Origin: Bettongia penicillata ogilbyi
Lineage: Eukaryota > Chordata > Mammalia > Diprotodontia > Potoroidae
Direction: 5' to 3'
NCBI GenBank assembly: GCA_023548195.1
Contig: JAJHZJ010000579.1
Location: 872,113-936,112 of the forward strand
Length of the DNA stretch: 64,000 nt
In this document: positions 21,240 to 32,822 of the stretch, one piece after another
Numbering within the stretch: position 1 is the stretch's first letter
Layout of the letters: the number at the start of each line of letters is the position of its first letter
Position numbers and translations under genes: made by a program
Notes under the pieces: model-generated
Seen by the model: only the letters and a program-made list of their open reading frames with translations
What the model was told of the DNA's origin: nothing
Databases searched by the model: none

Positions 21240-22960
21240 TTTAAAAAATATTCTCACCCTAGCCAAAATTGTGAAAGGTACCTCTTTCTAATATACGTTA
21301 TTTTTTTTCTAATTTTCTACTTTTTTTCTAATATCCATCATAGTGCCTAGCACAGTGCTTGGCAAAAAAGTAGGTACATAATAAATATTAGATTAGATTA
21401 GATGTGATCTTTTATATCTTAATAGTGAATTCTTTAGGCAGTTATTATGAATTATGGCATGACTTGCTATTGCCAAACTACTTTTCAATTTTGATAGAAT
21501 TCTTGTTGAATATATTTTCTTTTTCTGTGGGGTTCATGTTTATGGGCTTATTTAACATTGAGCCCTTGAGATTTTTAGTTCTGATTTTTGCTTATCTAAT
21601 CTATTCTCCTTTTTTCATTTTTAATTAGTATTAGATAATCTTCATGACTACTGCTTTATATTACAGTTTCAACTTCTTTTCCCACTTCATTTCTACTATT
21701 TTCATATTCTCTCAAGATTTGGCAATTTTTTGTTCTTCCATCAGAATTTTATTATTTTTATATCTAGTTCTATAAAGTAATTTATATTGGTAATTTTAGT
21801 GTAAAACACTCAAAGTATAAATGTCAGTAATATCATCATTTTAATTATTTTGGCTCATCCTAAGCTCCAATTATTTCTCTTTCTTTCTTGTAAAAGAGTA
21901 TTTTGTAATTGTATTTAAATAAGACTTGGGTGGGTCCATATATTGAAGAGAGAGGTGTGGTGCAGCTGGGCAGAATTCCTTCTGGATAGTCAATTGTTAA
22001 ATTTTCAGTATGAATGTTTATACCTTGAAAATTGACAAGTGTTACAAATTTGCAATTGGTTTATGGTCTCATTGATTATCTAGAGTCCAGATTGAAGAAG
22101 GTGATGGAAAAATGCTGATAACTCAGATTAACCTTAAAAATGTGTTCTACATACTTTTTTTTTGAGAACTGACTGTTGAACATTTACTAGCATACTTCTG
22201 GTTAACTACCAGATATTTTGTGTGTTTTAAAATTATGTTGAAAGGATTTTCTCTTTCTATAAGTTCCTCCTGATTTTTGTTATTGTTATATAGAAATGCT
22301 GATAAATTTTTGGATTTATTTTTAATCTCCTGTCTTACTAAAGTTATTGCTTTGATTAATTTTATTGGTAATTATTTGATATTTTCTGAGTAATCCACTT
22401 TGTCACCAATAAAAGAGAGAGTTTTATCTCATCATTCTCAATTTCTGATGAAAACAATGTGTCTTTGATTTGTTGTGCCTATCTTATTGCCATCACTAGG
22501 ATTTCTAGAACTATACCAAAAAAGAGTATGGAAAGGGAGATATTCTTATTTTATTCTGAAATTCATTAGGAAAGTACTTAGTGTTTATAGCATATAGTGC
22601 TAGCTTTTGATTTTAGATATATGTTTTTGTCCCATTAAACCATCAAATTAAACCTATAATATTGAGTAATGACAATTCTGGGTGTAGAAGGAGAACTAGC
22701 AATACTATATTTTATATTTAAGGTACAAGTTTGCTAGCAGCAATTTTATTCCATATCTTATGCCCTTGGATATATCCCTTGCATTGTTTATTATTTATCT
22801 TTGAATGGTTTAGATGTTAGGATCATATTTGTCTCATAGAAGGAATTTGGTGTATGCTTACCTTCTTTGTTATTGAGGATAATTTGCATAACATTTACTT
22901 GCTAAACATTTAATAGTATTCAACTATAAAATGATCAAAACTAAGCTTTTTTCCCTTGAA
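21240..22960 (-). mobile_element. Ancient L1, 3' portion, antisense
   Basis: Blocks typical of reversed old mammalian L1 3' regions are visible: 'actgctttatattacagtttcaac', 'attgccatcactaggatttctagaactatacc', and 'aaagtacttagtgtttatagcatatagtgctagctttt'. It is heavily diverged with no usable frame; this is an old subfamily unlike the half-L1 copies. Boundaries are approximate. L2 and L1 tails abut its left side. Confidence 0.65.
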
Positions 22961-23750
22961 ATTTCCATAAAGCCTTATTCAATTTATTCATTTGAGTACA
23001 TTAAAAACATTGACTTTACAAATAAAAGATGGAAGAGGCATGATTAGGCAGAAGTTTATTTGAAGAGGATTCAGGATAGTTAATGTACCAAAATCTCAAT
23101 TATGAAACACCAGAGTGAAATGGCAAACAAAGCAAAACAAAACAAAAAATGAATGTGAACCTTGGTTGTATTAAGAGAGATGGAGATTTCAGGAATAAGG
23201 TGGTCGCAATCCTTCACATCATCCTTGTCAGACCTCATCTGGAGGATTGTGGTCATTTCTGGGCATCACACTTAAGCTGGAGAGCATTCAGAGCAGGATA
23301 GACTTAATAAATGACTTCCTTAATGAGTGGGTAAAAAAAACAAACAAACCATAGACATACTTGTAACTGGTCTGGTCATACTACAGAGACCTGAAGTAGA
23401 AAGTTGGAGCTTCCATTATTCTTCACCACAGATTTCCGAAAACAGGTTACTGAAGGGTTCACAAAAGTTGACAATAGTCCTTTGAGCAGTTTCTGGGAAC
23501 TAGGCCCTTATTAGTCTGACTTTCTCCTTGAAATATTAACAACTTGAAGAAAGAAAACTCTAACAATAAGAAACAATACTGTAAGTTCTCGGATGCAGCT
23601 AAAACCATCCTTAGAGGAAAAACTATGCCTATGAACATACGGATTTACAAAATTGAAAAACAAAAAAAGGGAGAGGACTAAATATTTGAGTGTACAATTA
23701 AAAAATATTGGTTGCACTGTGAGGAGGATACCATGATTTGGTCTTTTTGC
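22961..23750. other. Unassigned stretch
   Basis: Nothing gene-like was seen. 23200-23290 ('caatccttcacatcatccttgtcagacctcatctggaggattgtggtcatttctgggcat') may be a diverged LINE remnant, not assigned. Confidence 0.45.
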
Positions 23751-23754
23751 GGAT

Positions 23755-23945
23755 ATGCTACAGTATTCAGCATTTGGGGTTAGATGATCTGAATTCAAAT
23801 TCCTCCCCTACTACTTTCTACCTCTGTGACCTTGGGCAGGTCACTTGATTTCTCTGGGGTTCAGTTACCTTATCTGAAAAATGAAGGTTGAATTAGATGG
23901 ATGTCTAGCTCTAACTCCATGCTTCTATGTAAGTTATGGATGAAC
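23755..23945 (+). mobile_element. MIR/CORE-SINE, near full length
   Basis: 'gaattcaaattcctcccctactactttctacctctgtgaccttgggcaggtcacttgatttctctggggttcag' and a 3' end in 'ctaactccatgcttctatg' follow the MIR order in sense. Confidence 0.85.
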
Positions 23946-24099
23946 ATGTTCTGGGAAAAAGGACAATGATGTTACTACAATTGTGTGAGTTTTCTGAAAT
24001 TATGAAGCCTTCTCACTTCTCCTGAGGGCCATCTAGACTTGGGGATGCAAGATAGTTCTGAAAGCAACCTAAGTGTAATTTTCCAGGGTTACACATTTT

Positions 24100-24172
24100 T
24101 AAGGGAATCTAGGTGGCCGTCCAGCTTGGAGTCAGGAAGACCAGTTTTCCTGAATTCAAATCTGGCCTCAGA
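24100..24172 (+). mobile_element. tRNA-headed SINE, left part (split by half-L1 copy B)
   Basis: 'ggaatctaggtggccgtccagcttggagtcaggaagaccagttttcctgaattcaaatctggcctcaga' is the SINE head. The next expected bases (cattcactggttatgtaaatctggacaagtcactta) resume at 26971. Confidence 0.9.
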
Positions 24173-24182
24173 TTGGGGAGAG

Positions 24183-24192
24183 CCAAGATGGC
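24183..24192 (+). promoter_or_regulatory. YY1-type motif at the 5' end of copy B
   Basis: The bases ccaagatggc lie about ten bases from the element start. The equivalent core recurs at 9371-9380, 13587-13596 and 38595-38604 (all minus). Binding is inferred from the motif and from L1 biology. Confidence 0.55.
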
Positions 24193-24862
24193 AGAGTAGA
24201 AAGATGGACCTGTAGAGGCTTCTCCCCATCCCATAAAATACCTATAAAAATGAATCTAAACAAATTCTAGAGCATCAGAAGCCATAAAATAACAGAGTGA
24301 GAGAGATTTCCAGTCCAAGAGAGCCTGGAAAGCTGAAAAAAAGGTCTATTGTGCCAGGCATGGAGCAGAGTGCAGCTGGACCTTGGCCATGCAGCAGGGA
24401 CAGAACCAGAACAAGTCTCAGGGCACCACTAACAGCAGCTGCAGTTTCCAGATCCCTTAACCCACAAACATGAAAGGCAGCTTCAAAGGTCAGTGAGAAA
24501 GCACTTTCACCTGTGTGAGAAGGGAACATGGTCTGGCCCCAGCAGCCCCAGGGAGGCAACAGTTTCTGCAGCACAGCATCCATTTTAGAAGCTCTCAGCC
24601 TAAAACTCTTAGGGAAGTCATGTGGCTGGTCTGGATCTCAATCCTGAGTGATGGCCTTGGGGTAAGGAGGAGTGCTGGTTGGCATGGTACAGCTGGAGAG
24701 GGAACCCTACTGGCAGATACTGGGCAGAACAGAGTGCTTGTGGCTACTCACAAACAAGTGTCCTTTGATTGTACAACCTTGGAGGAACTGAGAACATATA
24801 GGTCCCCAAAGTGTACCCTCCTCTTGACAAAAGACTCAAAGGTCAAGTAACTAGCTGGGAAA

Positions 24863-25960
24863 ATGCCCAAAAAAGGGAAGAATAAGACTATAAAAGGCTA
24901 CTTTCTTGGGGAACAGGTATTTTCTTCAATCCTTTTGGATGAGGTAGAATAATGCATATTACCAGAGGAAGACCTAAAAAAACCTTCTATATCCAAAACT
25001 TCCAAAATAAATATGCAATAGTCTCAGGCTCCAAAGGATTTTGGAAGAGTTCCAAAAGGATTTTGAAAATCAAATAAGAGAGGTGGAGGAAAAATTGGGA
25101 AGAGAAATGAGAGTGACGGAAAGAAAATCATGAAAAGCAAGTCAACAGCTTGCTAAAGGAGACCCAAAAAAATGCTGAAGAAAATAACACCTTTAAAAAT
25201 AGACTAACTCAAATGACAAAAGAAGTCCAAAAAGTCAATGAGGAGAAGAATGCTTTCAAAAGCAGAATTAGCCACATGGAAAAGGAGGTTCAAAAGATCA
25301 CTGAAAAAATAGTACTTTCAAAATTAGAATGGAGCAGATGAAAACTAATGACTTTATGAGAAACCAAGAAATTACAAAGCAAAACCAAAAGAATGAAAAA
25401 ATAGAAGACAATGTGAAATATCTCATCAGAAAAACAACTGACCTGGAAAATAGATCCAGGAGAGACAATTTAAAAATTATGGGACTACCTGAAAGCCATT
25501 ATCAAAAAAAAAGAGCCCAAACAAGGAAAACTGCCCTAATATTCTAGAACCAGAGGGTAAAATAAATATTGAAAGAATCCACCAATCACCTCCTGAAAGA
25601 GATCTGAAAAGAAAAACTCCTAGGAATATTGTAGCCAAATTACAGAGTTCCCAGGTCAAGGAGAAAATATTGCAAGCAGCTAGAAAGAAACAATTCCAGT
25701 ATTGTGGAAATACAATCAGGATAACACAAGATCTAGCAGCTTCTACAGTAAGGGATTGAAGGGCGTGGAATAGGATATTCCAGAAGTCAAAGGAACTAGG
25801 ACTCAAACCAAGAATCACCTACCCAGCAAAACTGAGTATAATACTTCAGGGGAAAATATGGTATTTCAATGAAATAGAGGACTTTCAAGCATTCTTGATG
25901 GAAAGATCAGAGCTAAATAGCAAATTTGACTTTCAAACACAAGAATCAAGAGAAGCATGA
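24863..25960 (+). pseudogene. L1 ORF1-type protein gene of half-L1 copy B, broken
   Basis: The region from ATG at 24863 to TGA at 25958-25960 spans 1098 bases, the same 366-codon size as copy A. It is broken early: a TAA occurs near 24950, with further stops and frame changes. 25150-25341 encodes the coiled coil (KETQKNAEEN, EEKNAFKSRI). 25329-25547 shifts into the RRM-like start (NVKYLI, RSRRDNLKIMGLPESH). The C-terminal part (KSKELGLKPRIT, KIWYFNE) follows. In life it would encode the coiled-coil RNA chaperone that packages element RNA. It has more damage than copy A, consistent with an older insertion or chance. Confidence 0.9.
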
Positions 25961-26078
25961 AAAGGTAAACAGGAAATAGAAATCATAAGGGACTTACTAA
26001 AGTTGAACTGTTTACATTCCTACATGGAAAGACATTTGTATCTCTTGAAACTTTTTTAGTATTTGGGTAGTTGGAGGG

Positions 26079-26082
<4 letters not shown>

Positions 26083-26119
<37 letters not shown>

Positions 26120-26130
26120 TTATATATATA
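26083..26130 (+). repeat. (CA)n-(TA)n microsatellite in half-L1 copy B
   Basis: About fourteen CA units followed by atatatattta units, lying at the same place as the TG tract of copies A and C. Confidence 0.95.
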
Positions 26131-26970
26131 CAGAGAGCACAGGGTAAGTTGAATAGGAAGGAATGATATCTAAAAAAATAAAATTAAGTGATGAGGGAGG
26201 AATATATTGGGAGGAGAAAGGGAGAAATGAAATGGGGGGACAGGTCATTTCTCATGAAAAAGGCAAGAAAAAACTTTTTCAATGGAGGGAGAAAAGGGAG
26301 GTGAGAGGGAAAAAGTGAAGTTTACTCTCATTCCATTTGGCTTAAGGAGGGAATAACATGTACACTCAATTTGGTATGAAAATCTATCTTACAGTACAGG
26401 AAAGTAGGGGAAAAGGGGATAAATGGTGTGGGAAGATGACAGAAGGGAGGGCAAATGGGAGGAGGGAGTAATTAGAAGTAAGCACTTTTGGGGAGATATG
26501 TGGTCAAAAGAAAGAACAGAATAAATGGGGGGCAGGATAGGAGGAGGGAAATATAGTTAGTCTTACACAACATGACTATTACGGAAGTCTTTTGTAAAAT
26601 TACACATACACAGCCTATATTGAATTGCTTGCCTTCTCAGTGGGTATGGGTGGGGAGGGAGGAAGGGGAAGAAGTTGGAACACAAAGTTTTAAGAATGAA
26701 TATTAAGAATTGTTTTTGCATGCAACTGGGAAATAAGAAATATAGGCAATGGGGTATAGAAATCTATCTTGTCCTACAAGAAAAGAGAGAAAATGATGAA
26801 GGGAGGGGTGTGCTAGAAGGGAGAGCAGATTGGGGGAAGGGATAATTAGAATGTATGGTGTTTTGGGGTGGAGGAAGGGGAGAGATGGGGAGAAAACTTG
26901 GAACTCAAAATTTTGTGGAAATGAGTGCTGAAAAGTAAAAATAGATAAACAAAAAAAATCTGGCCTCAGA

Positions 26971-27130
26971 CATTCACTGGTTATGTAAATCTGGACAAGT
27001 CACTTAACCTTGTTTGCTTTAGTTCCTCATCTATAAAATTAGCTGAGGAAAAAACCACTCCAGTATCTTTGCCAAGAAAATAAGGTCAGCAAGAGTCAAG
27101 ATACACCTGAAAAACAACTGAGCAACAACA
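26971..27130 (+). mobile_element. tRNA-headed SINE, right part
   Basis: 'ctggacaagtcacttaaccttgtttgctttagttcctcatctataaaattagctg' and 'ccactccagtatctttgccaagaaaataagg' complete the SINE started at 24100, ending in acaactgagcaacaacag. Confidence 0.88.
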
Positions 27131-27784
27131 GCTCAAATTTTTAACTGGATGGAGAGTAGGAAGGTGTACCCAAGAGGAACCTTGCTGAGGTTAATGGCTT
27201 GTTAACAAGTTTAACAAGATTAACAAGGTTAATGGATGAGGTTATTCTTACTTGGAAGGTCTCAACCCCATTAACATGCATTTGAAGATAATTGATTGAG
27301 TCAGGACTAATCACACTTGGACTGGAGCTCGAAAATGGAGTTGAGTTGGCCAGACAAAAGCAAATGGATACGTCAGATTCTAGATCACAAGAGGGAAGCC
27401 CAAGCAACCCTATCTTCCCCAACCCTCCCACCCCTACCAACCACTAACCCAGGACCTAGGGCAGGATGGAACTACCTGGTCTCAGATGTTGTAACTTTTA
27501 GAGAGTTAAGCTAAAACTTTTCTGGAAGAATGCTTCATCTTTTATAAGCAGGTTTAGAAAGACATGGAATGTAGTGAGTGAAAAAAAAAATTAATGACTG
27601 TGAGTAAAGGCCTTTCCAATCTCAGATACAGGTTGAACCAGATGCTACTTTAGAATGTCCATTGACCCAGGAAAAGCCTTCCCCCATTAGACTTTAATAT
27701 GAGTGATTCTACCTTCTGCTCTTACTTCTCAACATTAGACTATGTAATATGTAACATTCTCTCACTGGAGCTTCCCCTACCCTG
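27131..27784. other. Unassigned stretch
   Basis: No repeat family was recognised. At 27200-27235 four diverged ttaacaag units form a short tandem repeat. Confidence 0.5.
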
Positions 27785-28230
27785 AGAGCCCTTGTCCCCA
27801 AAGAAATGGTTGTTAGAACATGGACTCAGTCAGGTAAGCTTGATTCTGGGCCTCTGGATCTTTCTTCTGTTTGTTTTATTTCCTTGGATATGTGTGAATA
27901 GACATTAGTTCTAACATTGATGGAGAAAAACTTCTAGATTCGGAGACAATTTTGTAAGTTGGAGAGTTTGGGAGCTCCTGAGTTTTTTAGTTGGCAGCCA
28001 CTGCACTAAGGGAGGCACTTTCTGCAAGACACTATAGTTTTTCTTTAGAGGAGAAGATATCCACCATTATAAAGAGACACCCAGACATCTCTGGCTTTGC
28101 TTACCAGAAGAAAGGGACTTTGAGGGAAGCAAGGCAGTACAGAGGCAAAAATGAAGTGCTTATTCAGCAATCCATCAAAATGTTTCATGTTTTAAGAGTT
28201 AACTTCCTCAGCCAGAAGAACAGTGCTTAA
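27785..28230 (+). other. Possible two-exon remnant or chance open frame
   Basis: A frame without stops covers 27991-28230 (79 codons plus stop), starting right after an acceptor-like gttttttag at 27982-27990. Just upstream, cag|gtaagctt at 27829-27839 is a good donor. Joining the donor to the acceptor keeps the frame open in phase 0 back to a stop near 27779. The translated part is balanced in charged residues (SLEEKISTIIKRHPDISGFA, then basic stretches) and is not L1- or SINE-derived as far as I can see. No ATG lies in the joined frame, so it could only be internal or terminal exons. I do not recognise the protein. Open frames of this size arise by chance in 64 kb, so this stays a candidate. 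Confidence 0.2.
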
Positions 28231-28514
28231 AATTACTACTACTTATTTAAATATTAATGTGTAGTTATCAGTCTTTTTTTGTTTAGCATATCTCTTTCGT
28301 GGAAGAAATAAACAGCTGTCCTATATTTGATAAATATTGCATGTTGAGTACCTCTCAACTCTCTTTAGGGGAACACACTAAACATAAGACAACTTTAAGC
28401 TTTATTGATTCTCTCCATGGCTCATGATAAGAGGGTAAGGAACAAAGATTGAGAGAGAAAAAAAGGCTCTTCTCTGTATGAAGCCAGGTTCCCTTAACAC
28501 TGAAGCTGTGTATA

Positions 28515-29090
28515 TGTTTTGATTAAGTCAAGTACTTTTGAAGCATGTTTTATGTACCAGGTATTGTGCTAAGAATTAGGAGACAAAGGGGGTGGGCAGT
28601 CCTTGCTTTCAAGGAGTTTATAATCAAATCAGAGAGAAAATATGCAAACAATTATGTACAAACAAAAAGATATAAGATAAATTGGAGGTAATCACAGAGG
28701 GAAGACACTAGTCTTCAGGGAATCTGGAAAAGTGGAGGGAAGTAACAGGTAAGATGACTGAAAGGTAGGAAGAGACAAACTTACGAAGGACTTTTAAAAG
28801 CTAAACAGAAAATTTTATATTTGGTCTTGGAGGTAATAGGGAGCGGCTGGAGTTTATTGAATGGGGCAGAGGGGATGGGGTAGAGATGGGGGGCTGATAT
28901 GATCAGGCCCTGTAATCTAGGAAGATCCCTTTGGTAGCTGGTTGGAGGGTGGACCGGAGCGACTAGAAACTTGAGGCAGTTAGAACAACCAGTAGGCTAG
29001 TGCAGCAGTTCAGGTGGGAGGAGATGGGGGCCTGAACTAGGGTAGTGTTCAGATCTAGAGAACTCTTGAGAAGGAGTGGATGGGTATCTT
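28515..29090 (-). mobile_element. L2 3' region, long antisense copy
   Basis: 'gtaccaggtattgtgctaagaattagg', 'agtccttgctttcaaggagtttataatc', 'ctgatatgatcaggccctgtaatctaggaagatccctttgg', 'aaccagtaggctagtgcagcagttcagg' are collinear reversed L2 blocks over about 570 bases. Confidence 0.75.
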
Positions 29091-29189
29091 AGCCTACTTC
29101 ACTAGCAACTTCTGTGTTGTCATATAAGACACACGAACAATACATTCATACATACTCATCTTTGTCTCTTTATATAAGCATACATACTG

Positions 29190-29350
29190 CGCAACTTTAG
29201 GCAACTTCCATAACGCTGTTTGCTTCCGCTTCCTCATCTGTAAAATGAGCTGGAGAAGGACATGGTAAACCACTCCAGTATCTTTGTCAAGAAAATCCCC
29301 AATGATAGCACAAAGAATTAGACCCAATTAAAAAAAACTGAATAGCAAGG
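29190..29350 (+). mobile_element. tRNA-headed SINE, 3' part
   Basis: 'cttcctcatctgtaaaatgagctggagaaggacatggtaaaccactccagtatctttgtcaagaaaatcccc' is the SINE body in sense. Confidence 0.85.
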
Positions 29351-30325
29351 GATAATTCATATTTCCAATGCCAGAGAAGTTCTTCCCAGTGCTCTCAGTA
29401 GATTTGCTCTTTAATGGGCACTTTGCATGGTTGAGGCTGCTTTTCACTAGGCGTGATGTGGTATCTCTGCTGGACCTGCCTTGCTAGTTCTTCAGTCTTT
29501 TAGAACGTAGTGCCTAGAACTTGTCTCAAGAAGGGTAGTTGCCAGTTCTTGAATCATAATTACCACACCCCACTAACAAAAGCCTGGCAGGGTGCACCCA
29601 GGCTGAGATTTGACCCCTATTTCCATGGCAGAGGTCAATACTTTCTGTTACAGATAACAGTTTATAAGTTTAATTATTTGCACCCCAAGATCTTCTCTGG
29701 CTTGGCTGTAAATTAATTCAACAATTAATTCTAACGTAAGGAGACAATGTCAGTGTTTTCCACCTACCAACCCCTACATTTTTATCTTTCTTATGCTTAA
29801 GTTAACAGCAAAGACTAATAGTTTTAATGCTATCATTTTGGTCAAAGAAATGAGTGTATAGAGTACCTGGTGACAAATAAACTTGTTAGCACTTTCTGAG
29901 AGGTATTAATGGTGTACTTATTTCAAGGGTGAAGAAAAAATATGTGGTCATTCTTTTTAGTCTCTCCTCTGAATGGAAGGAGGGGAATGAGCTAATTGAT
30001 TTAGTGACATGGGTGGAGTGCTATATAATTGTGAGACTTCCTGAGGTTCTATAATGGGAATTATAATGATTCATGTAGGTGAAACATATATCAGCCTCCC
30101 AGAGAGAGGCCTAAGGCAGAAAAACCATTCTTTTCAGGAGTCATGAGGTCACAAGGGATTCAGACACTATCTTATGAGACTTTGAGCCTTGAGAGAATCA
30201 CAGCCTGGGAAACAATTCCTAGACCCAATAATTAAGACCTCCAATTAGAAACTAGGTGATTTTCTACCTTGCCCTAGTGTAGGTGATTTTCATCTGAGGT
30301 TTGCAGACATAGGGAAAGAGAAGGG
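29351..30325. other. Unassigned stretch
   Basis: No gene or repeat could be named. The open frame at 29510-29716 has no recognisable feature. Confidence 0.5.
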
Positions 30326-30329
30326 GAAA

Positions 30330-30525
30330 AGAATTAATATTTAAACATTTATACAGCACCTACTATGTGCCAAGCACTTTTTGCAAACATTATGACATTT
30401 GATCCTTACAGTAGAACTGAAATAAACAGCAGTTAGATAATTTGTTCAGGATCATATAGCTAAAACCCAAGTATTCCTGACTCCAGACCCTTCCCGCCTC
30501 CATCTACCATGCTGTCAGCTGCCAG
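30330..30525 (-). mobile_element. MIR/CORE-SINE, antisense
   Basis: 'tttatacagcacctactatgtgccaagcactttttgcaaacattatgacatttgatcc', 'gatcatatagctaaaacccaagtattcctgactccagacc' follow the reversed MIR order. Confidence 0.8.
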
Positions 30526-30849
30526 GAGATAGAATTCAGAGGATTCTTGAATTTACCTGGGGAAAAACAAAAGGTATATCTTTATATTCACTAACTTCTA
30601 GCTGAATTTGACTATTCCCTTCAGTTATGAATGTAGGTGATAAACTATAGCAATATTAGTAGTAGGTGTGACTTTGGTTACCAAGAGAAATTACATTTTC
30701 ATATTGAATTAAATTTGTTGCTGATATCTCAAAATATTTTTATTTCTATATTCATCATGGTTTTTTATTTTCATGTTTGTGCTCATCACTATTTTGAAAT
30801 TACTTTAGTTATGTTGCTGCTGGGTATATTATATCAGAAATTTATTTTT

Positions 30850-30998
30850 AAAATATTTTCATAATTGTGTTTTAAAGTAATTTGTTTCCTCTGTAATTCT
30901 ATAAATTTTATGTATTTAAATCATTATTCTGAGAATGGGTCCATAGGCCTCACCAGTCTGTCAAAGTGGTCTAGGACATTAAAAAGGTTAAGAATGTC
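30850..30998 (+). mobile_element. DNA-transposon-like repeat, end segment
   Basis: 'gtttcctctgtaattctataaattttatgtatttaaatcattattctgagaatgggtccataggcctcacc' and 'ttaaaaaggttaagaatgtctg' are the same order as 54835-55010. Confidence 0.6.
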
Positions 30999-30999
30999 T

Positions 31000-32425
31000 G
31001 TATTATTAAATTATTTCTGAATTTGCATATTCTCTTGCATAAATAAGCCCTAAGAAAGAAACTCTTGTCGCTTGGAAGATATAGTAATATGTAGTGGAAA
31101 GAAAAGATTGAGAAGATTCCTGATTGAGATTCCTAGTTAGAGTGGTAAAGGCAAGAGACAAGGGACACGAATGAAGAGGAGTCCATTTCATCTGATCTCT
31201 GAATCCAGGAAGCCAAGCAAACTTGGATCAGAAAGTCTCTATGTCTTTTGTTCAGTGTCAGCATACAGTGCTTAATTGGTCAGAATGCATGTATTGTGTT
31301 GTGCATTATACAGTAGAAATGCAAGGGTTGTTTAAAAAGCAAGTTAGCAAAGTATTTTTTTTAGAAGCTGATTTGATTATAGGGCATGAGGAATTCAAAT
31401 TGTCACTAAAGAAAAATATGGAAAGAGTAGCTGGCTAGACCAAAGATATGCAGGGAAGGTTGGTGGCTACACAATTTCAAAGGTATTGAAGGATCATATC
31501 ATGAGACATCTGTGAGAAGAAAGGATACCACAGATTTAGAGAAAAAAAAATCTTGCTCTTTATGATTATAAATATAAGGTTTCCAAGAAAATATCAATAA
31601 CTATTGACTTATAGGCCTATATTCCCATATCTATTGAATATTCATGAGAATAATCTATATATGCTGTTGAAGAAGGTATGCAAAGGGAACATATAGACCT
31701 TTACAAAGGAAATTCATCAGCAGACCATATATTAAAATTACAAAATTTATTAAAAGGTATTAAGAATACAAACAAATTTCCATGGGTACTACTGTTATTA
31801 TTTATGTATGTATTTATATTTTTAAAAGTTATTTTACACTGTTATTATTTATTGCCACTATATTATTATATTACATTAATGTAATTTATTATTTTATATT
31901 GTTATTATTTGTTATAATTATTAAAAACAAAGAAACCAATAATAACATGATTTAGCAGAGAAAATAACCAACCTAGAAACTCGTTTTTCAGTATCTCTTC
32001 ATGTATAAGTCAAAATCTTACTCCTTGTGTCAAAATCTTATGCCTTGTGTCAAAATCTTGTGTCTGTACACAATCACACAATCTTAGTCTTGGTGCTTAC
32101 AAGGATAAAGTCACAATAGGTTGCTGATGGTGGAAAAAGCTTATTACACACCTATATTCACACACACCTCCTTCCACAGTCTAACTCAGATAATCTCTAA
32201 ATGAAATAGAGAATAAGCAAATGCTCAATTGTATGATACCAATGCTCAGTACAAAATGACTTCAGAGAAGCAGAGATCTGTATTGGCTGGGGTAGCTGCA
32301 GATTCATGGGGGTGATGAGTCATAGAAAACTGTATAACAAATGTAACCTGAGGGTTCAAGCCTAAGTACTTTATCAAAGTAAGACACTCATTGGTGGAGA
32401 ATGATTACTCTATGCTCTCCGGCTT
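31000..32425. other. Unassigned stretch with a small tandem repeat
   Basis: At 32011-32066 a 20-base unit (caaaatcttactccttgtgt) is repeated about 2.5 times. The section 31790-31930 is a TTAT-rich low-complexity run. No genes or named repeats were found. Confidence 0.5.
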
Positions 32426-32427
32426 TG

Positions 32428-32818
32428 TGAGGGGTGGAGTTAGTGAATGTTTAGGAGAAGAGAGTTAGCCATTGTTTTGGTTTTCAACTTTAAGAGAAGT
32501 TCCATATTCTCTTCAAGGATAAGTTGAAGCCAACAGTACATAGATAGAAAAGTTGGTACCTTGATAATGTCCTTATCTGTTTACTTGCTAAAGATTTCAG
32601 ATAATTTACCATTGGGTGAGATCTGAGACTTTGTCTCTTTCCTTCTTTCTCTCTCAATTGAGCTGAAATGTCTTTCTCCCTGTAGAAGAGCTTATTCACT
32701 CTGTGTGTGTCTGACCTATTCTGTTATGTATAACTTCTCTAATTTCTCTTTCCCTTTGGTTTGAATAAATGGTTTCATTTACTATTCACTATATATGATG
32801 GTTTTTGTGGAACTGGCA
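32428..32818 (+). mobile_element. Possible solitary LTR
   Basis: The stretch starts tgagg, ends ggca, and contains ttgaataaatgg (32761-32772) as a polyadenylation signal about 50 bases before the end, a layout expected of an LTR. The 4-base string tttg occurs on both sides (32424-32427 and 32819-32822), too short to be convincing. No internal retroviral sequence is next to it. It could equally be unrelated unique DNA. Confidence 0.25.
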
Positions 32819-32822
32819 TTTG

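Larger units (their letters stand above)
24173..26955 (+). mobile_element. Half-L1 (HAL1-type) element, copy B, full length, no ORF2
   Basis: The element starts with ttggggagagccaagatggc, has a 690-base 5' UTR, ORF1 (24863-25960), a CA/TA simple repeat (about 26083-26130), a purine-rich 3' UTR of about 1 kb and an A-rich end. The perfect 15-bp target-site duplication aaatctggcctcaga lies at 24158-24172 and 26956-26970, inside a SINE whose halves join seamlessly without it. ORF2 is missing and the 2.78-kb length equals copy A. The ORF2-less form was therefore already the transposing unit. No deletion scar is seen at the ORF1/3' UTR join. Confidence 0.93.

Noticed and set aside
24275..24850. 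Opposing 102- and 111-codon frames
   Set aside because: Both lie in the 5' UTR of half-L1 copy B before its ORF1 start, a region that carries similar chance frames in copy A.
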